Of a stretch of 28,295 nucleotides of DNA, positions 25,254 to 28,295 are shown piece by piece. Source of the DNA: an uncultured Lachnospiraceae bacterium (lineage in GTDB: Bacteria > Bacillota > Clostridia > Lachnospirales > Lachnospiraceae); contig CAJUHQ010000037.1 in NCBI GenBank assembly GCA_910586095.1, forward strand, positions 1 to 28,295, read 5' to 3'. A program made the translations under genes and the position numbers. The notes below the pieces were generated by a model. That model had not been told where the DNA came from and did no database searches. It saw nothing but the letters and a program-made list of their open reading frames with translations. Every line of letters starts with the position of its first letter. Position 1 is the first letter of the stretch.

Positions 25254-26267
25254 CTATTCATCTTTTAGAATAACTTTTTCTCTAATCTTTTTGTTAATAC
25301 CTTGCTCCTTAAATGTCACACACTGCAAGATAGAATTTTTAATCTCAATCGCCTTGGAGCTTCCATGTGTCTTTACCACCAGTCCGTTCAATCCTAAAAG
25401 TGGAGCTCCACCATACTCTTCCAAATTAAATGCTTTCAATGTTTGTTTTAAAGCGGGCTTTACAAGAAGTGCTCCTATTTTGCTGCGCAGTGAAGTCATC
25501 ATACCTGCCTTCACCTTCTTAATCAGAGTAGCCCCTACACCTTCGTAAAGCTTCAGAATAATATTTCCTGCAAATGCTTCACACACAATAACATCCGCAT
25601 ATCCTGTTGGAATATCCCGCGCCTCAATACTTCCAATAAAATTAATTTCTGGACAATTCTTTAGGAGTGGAAATGTTTCTTTTACCAATGCATTTCCCTT
25701 TTCCTCCTCAGCGCCAATATTTACGATAGCGACTTTTGGATTTTTGATTCCCATGACACTTTCCATATAAACCGATCCCATCTTTGCAAACTGCACAAGA
25801 TGAGAGGATCTAGCATCCACATTTGCCCCACAATCAATCAATAGGGAACATCCTGTCTCTGTTGGAATAAGCGGTGCAAGTGGTGCTCGTTCGATTCCGC
25901 GAATTCGCCCTACAATCAGTTGCCCTCCAACAAGAACTGCCCCTGAACTTCCCGCTGAAACAAATGCATCACAAGTCCCCTGCTTTACTAGATTGAGTGC
26001 CACGACAATAGACGAATCTTTCTTTTTTCTAATGGCCATTACCGGAGGCTCTGCCATCTCAATCACTTCTGTGGCATTGACCACTTCAATCTGGCTTTGA
26101 TTACATGTATACTGCGCAAGTTCCTTTTCAATCACATCACGCTTGCCCGTCAGATACACTTTTATCTTGCTATTTTCATTGATGGCCTCCACCGCACCTT
26201 TTATGATCTCCACAGGGGCATTGTCACCCCCCATAGCATCCACTGCTACCTTGGTTATTTCTTCCAT
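25254..26267 (-). CDS. plsX: Phosphate acyltransferase PlsX
   Basis: PlsX converts acyl-ACP and phosphate to acyl-phosphate, the acyl donor for PlsY in membrane phospholipid synthesis. The 337 residues match the family. The N-terminal KVAVDAMGGDNAP is the PlsX signature; SAGSSGAVLVGG, LIDCGANVDARS and EAFAGNIILKLYEGVG are also characteristic. It is soluble but works at the membrane. The ATG has GGAGG 9 bases upstream and lies 15 bp after the rhomboid stop, so the two are almost surely co-transcribed. In many Firmicutes the gene before plsX is rpmF or fapR; here it is a rhomboid protease. Confidence 0.97.
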   Translation of the reverse strand: MEEITKVAVDAMGGDNAPVEIIKGAVEAINENSKIKVYLTGKRDVIEKELAQYTCNQSQIEVVNATEVIEMAEPPVMAIRKKKDSSIVVALNLVKQGTCDAFVSAGSSGAVLVGGQLIVGRIRGIERAPLAPLIPTETGCSLLIDCGANVDARSSHLVQFAKMGSVYMESVMGIKNPKVAIVNIGAEEEKGNALVKETFPLLKNCPEINFIGSIEARDIPTGYADVIVCEAFAGNIILKLYEGVGATLIKKVKAGMMTSLRSKIGALLVKPALKQTLKAFNLEEYGGAPLLGLNGLVVKTHGSSKAIEIKNSILQCVTFKEQGINKKIREKVILKDE

Positions 26268-26282
26268 TGACCTATTCCTCCA

Positions 26283-26894
26283 TTATTGCAGCCTTCTATA
26301 ATTTTGTGCGCGGTCCATCTTATTTTTATACATGACAAAGCCCAAACCTGATCCTACAAAACCACCTAATATATGTGTCAGATGCGATATATTATCCTGA
26401 ACAAAAATTCCACTATAAACCTGTTCTCCAATATAGATTGCCGCAACTAGCAACAAGGTTATTGGTATTGTTCCTTCCTTCATACTAGTAAATGGAGAAA
26501 GCAAAATAAACGCAAATACTACTCCGCTTGCTCCAAGCAACTGTGCATGCGGGAAAAAAATAAAGTTCACAAGCCCTGTCACTAGTGCTGTCGCAAGAAT
26601 GACAAACGCAATATTAGAAGATCCATATTTTTCTTCCAACAACGGCCCAATTACCAATAACAACATAATGTTTCCAATAAAATGCTCCCAGTTTGCATGT
26701 CCAAAAATATGTCCGATAAATCGCACATATGTAAAGGGAGATAACAAAGAAGAGCGATATACACTAAAAAAAGTCTGTGTTGTCCATCCTTGTGTAAGCC
26801 ATCCCAACGCCAGTGCTAAAAAACAAATTGCTGAAAATCCTATTACTACTGGTGCATTGAGTGACAATCTTATTTTTCCGGTAAGCTTTTTCAT
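26283..26894 (-). CDS. Rhomboid-family intramembrane serine protease
   Basis: A 203-residue, six-helix membrane protein of the rhomboid family, which cleaves membrane-embedded substrates. HANWEHFIGNIMLL is the helix-2 His/Asn motif; the catalytic serine is Ser123 in LLGASGVVFAF and the catalytic histidine is His174 in SHLTHILGGFVGSGLG. Both catalytic residues are present, so it is likely active. The ATG at 26894 is chosen because GAGGG lies 5 bases upstream. A TTG at 26957, with AAAGGA before it, would add 21 mostly basic residues and remains a weaker alternative. It heads the rhomboid-plsX-acpP unit. Substrate unknown; a link with lipid synthesis is only implied by position. Confidence 0.92.
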   Translation of the reverse strand: MKKLTGKIRLSLNAPVVIGFSAICFLALALGWLTQGWTTQTFFSVYRSSLLSPFTYVRFIGHIFGHANWEHFIGNIMLLLVIGPLLEEKYGSSNIAFVILATALVTGLVNFIFFPHAQLLGASGVVFAFILLSPFTSMKEGTIPITLLLVAAIYIGEQVYSGIFVQDNISHLTHILGGFVGSGLGFVMYKNKMDRAQNYRRLQ

Positions 26895-26907
26895 TTTTCC
26901 CTCATTT

Positions 26908-26986
26908 CTGCGCTGTTTTTTGCGCATTTCAAGTTTGTGGTTACAGCGCAGCCACAAACTTATATCCTTTTGTAAAACACTTGAAA
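26908..26986 (-). promoter_or_regulatory. Structured leader RNA with possible pseudoknot before rhomboid-plsX-acpP
   Basis: The leader forms a perfect 10-bp hairpin, AAGTTTGTGG/CCACAAACTT (26961-26952 with 26940-26931). Its loop contains CTGCGCTGT (26951-26943), exactly complementary to ACAGCGCAG (26916-26908) that lies a few bases before the ribosome site: an H-type pseudoknot. Competing pairs exist: TGCGC/GCGCA (26926-26922 with 26913-26909) and TTTCAAGT/ACTTGAAA (26986-26979 with 26934-26927). No terminator T run follows, so translational control is more likely. It matches no riboswitch I recognise. Confidence 0.5.
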
Positions 26987-27007
26987 AAATTTCCTGTTAT
27001 GCTTTTC

Positions 27008-27036
27008 ATTATAGATAGGAACTTCCATCTTGTCAA
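27008..27036 (-). promoter_or_regulatory. Consensus promoter of the rhomboid-plsX-acpP unit
   Basis: On the minus strand TTGACA (27036-27031), exactly 17 bases, then TATAAT (27013-27008): a perfect sigma-A consensus. It predicts RNA start near 27001 and a leader of about 105 bases. Confidence 0.88.
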
Positions 27037-27111
27037 TCTATATGCAGACTTATCCCTTCACAATGATAGTGACAATTTATCCATACCTATTCATAAACCA
27101 CCAGGATACAC

Positions 27112-28152
27112 CTATTTATGACCAACATCGCGGTTTGTCACAATACATTCATTCACATAGATTTTAAATGCATTGATTCTTTTATAATCAGGAACATCTG
27201 GCAATCTTGTTCGCTCTTTTGCTCTCTCAAATCTTTTTTCATAGTCATTGAGTAGCGCATAAAATGCTGTGGTTGGTTGTCTGTTGTCATCTAAATACTC
27301 TCCGTTTCGGATGCTCATCAACAAATCGTGTTCCTCCTCACGATATGTAATAATCTCCTCCTTCTCTAAAATATCAATACACATCATATAGAGTCGAATC
27401 AAATGTGCCATATGCTTTCCTAATTTGTCATGTCCTATCGCCTTTTCATTGCGCTTTCCAATCTTGTTGTAGCTGTTCACAATTGCTTTCATCTCATTCC
27501 ACATCCCTGCCCAGTCCCTCAATGGATAATGCTTGAGAATAACATCCATAAAAATCTCGCTGTCGTATCCTTTTTGAACAGCTTTGTCCAAATAGAGTCG
27601 AATATCATTGTCATTATGTGGATAATATCTATTTTTGAAATCATACTGTGCGTTGTGAATACTCTTTAAGATATACGCTTCATTTTGTGCCTGACCTACT
27701 AATCGCGCGGCCTTATTTTCTAGACGCCGCAACTGACTTCCTGCATATCCGCCAAAAGTGTGTATGCATACTTTCGACAGAAACATTTTTCTGTTTTCAT
27801 AGAGTTCTTTGCCTAAATCAGACAAATATAGATAATGTTCTGGTCTACAACCTAATAATTCCATTGTATTAGGATTGTTAGAGGAGAGTAATTGTATCAT
27901 CTTATTAAATGAATAGATTGTGGTATCTGTAGGAATATCGACTACCTGCTCAAAATCGGTTCCTAGCAAAATCTCCTCCTTGCTATTGTGTGCAACTCCC
28001 CTGATATCCAAATCGGAGCTGTCTTTGTCCATGCCATACGCATGACTTCCACCAAGTGCTAGAAGCAAGATCTTATCTCCTAAATTTTGATCTTCCCTCA
28101 AAAAACGATAGGCAGATGACTGTACCTTCTGCCTAATCTGCTCCATCTTCAT
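27112..28152 (-). CDS. Predicted nucleotidyltransferase of the RlaP/YcgL type (PF10127)
   Basis: A 346-residue protein with a DNA-polymerase-beta-like nucleotidyltransferase head. The motif GGSHAYGMDKDSSDLDIRG gives the GGS (34-36) and the paired metal-binding aspartates Asp47 and Asp49. A downstream helical region contains NNPNTMELLGC and a GYAGSQLRRLEN segment typical of this family. Related RlaP proteins occur near RNA-ligase repair modules, but no ligase is here and substrate is unknown. The ATG at 28152 has AGGAGGGGGAG immediately upstream; nine earlier codons are rejected. It appears monocistronic; no clear terminator was seen before the rhomboid promoter. Confidence 0.82.
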   Translation of the reverse strand: MKMEQIRQKVQSSAYRFLREDQNLGDKILLLALGGSHAYGMDKDSSDLDIRGVAHNSKEEILLGTDFEQVVDIPTDTTIYSFNKMIQLLSSNNPNTMELLGCRPEHYLYLSDLGKELYENRKMFLSKVCIHTFGGYAGSQLRRLENKAARLVGQAQNEAYILKSIHNAQYDFKNRYYPHNDNDIRLYLDKAVQKGYDSEIFMDVILKHYPLRDWAGMWNEMKAIVNSYNKIGKRNEKAIGHDKLGKHMAHLIRLYMMCIDILEKEEIITYREEEHDLLMSIRNGEYLDDNRQPTTAFYALLNDYEKRFERAKERTRLPDVPDYKRINAFKIYVNECIVTNRDVGHK

Positions 28153-28194
28153 GATCTCCCCCTCCTGTTTAGTACCCAAAATAATGCTATACTA

Positions 28195-28295
28195 CACTGC
28201 CATCGTGGTTTATTTCCTTTGCATGGGTTGCATAGTTCCCTTCCGCGTCCGTGTTCAATCGAGTAGGAAGGTCTTTCTCCTACTCGCCGCGCCGG
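28195..28295. other. GC-richer edge region with a 9-bp hairpin, unidentified
   Basis: This stretch is visibly richer in G and C than the rest of the window. CGAGTAGGA (28260-28268) and TCCTACTCG (28278-28286) form a perfect 9-bp stem with a 9-base loop. A minus-strand frame is open to the right edge, but no start or family is recognisable. It could be the end of a gene, a terminator arm or a dispersed repeat. The window ends too soon to decide. Confidence 0.35.

Noticed and set aside
1..28295. CRISPR arrays, tRNA or rRNA genes, insertion sequences, prophage
   Set aside because: No regularly spaced repeats, tRNA-like cloverleaf, rRNA segments, transposase or phage genes were seen on either strand.

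Overview
The window looks like chromosomal DNA from a low-GC Gram-positive, most likely a gut-type Clostridia (Lachnospiraceae-like). Genes are preceded by strong AGGAGG-type ribosome sites. It carries a plsX-acpP-rnc-smc-ftsY housekeeping block, a stand-alone TrpB2, and a mannan-oligosaccharide locus built from two GH130 phosphorylases and a cellobiose 2-epimerase. Every gene except one (the GH2 beta-mannosidase) lies on the minus strand. The species cannot be named from the sequence alone.

Layout from left to right. (1) 1-2460: ferrous-iron uptake. Two small FeoA-type proteins precede FeoB, which runs off the left edge. A strong promoter with an overlapping palindrome drives the cluster. 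A second copy of that palindrome and an intrinsic terminator lie between feoA and feoB. (2) 2477-5561: TrpB2 with its own promoter and structured leader, then an AI-2E-family membrane protein. (3) 5503-15940: the beta-mannan utilisation locus. The leftward operon is two CUT1 permeases, a lipoprotein binding protein, GH130_2 phosphorylase, cellobiose 2-epimerase and GH130_1 phosphorylase; a GH2 beta-mannosidase is divergently transcribed. About 670 bp of AT-rich regulatory DNA separates the two directions and carries a 25-bp direct repeat. The inferred pathway is import of beta-1,4-manno-oligosaccharides, phosphorolysis to mannose 1-phosphate, epimerisation of the remaining mannobiose to mannosyl-glucose, and phosphorolysis of that to mannose 1-phosphate and glucose. 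The GH2 enzyme adds a hydrolytic branch. No secreted mannanase, acetyl esterase, alpha-galactosidase or transport ATPase is encoded here.

(4) 15967-19138: ilvA, a YitT-family membrane protein and a LacI-family regulator, tightly spaced in that transcription order. The regulator ends tail-to-tail with the beta-mannosidase and is the obvious candidate for control of the mannan genes. (5) 19216-26894: ftsY, smc, rnc, acpP, plsX and a rhomboid protease; transcription runs rhomboid-plsX-acpP, a terminator, then rnc-smc-ftsY. FtsY has an unusual acidic C-terminal tail ending in a basic-aromatic cluster. The rhomboid-plsX-acpP unit has a perfect-consensus promoter and a leader that can form several mutually exclusive structures, including a possible pseudoknot. 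(6) 27112-28295: a predicted nucleotidyltransferase of the RlaP/YcgL type, then a GC-richer hairpin-bearing edge that I cannot identify.

I found no rRNA, tRNA, CRISPR array, insertion sequence or prophage. No complete new system is evident. The items most worth testing are the rhomboid-plsX leader RNA, the paired direct repeats in the mannan promoter region, the shared palindrome in the feo cluster and the FtsY tail.
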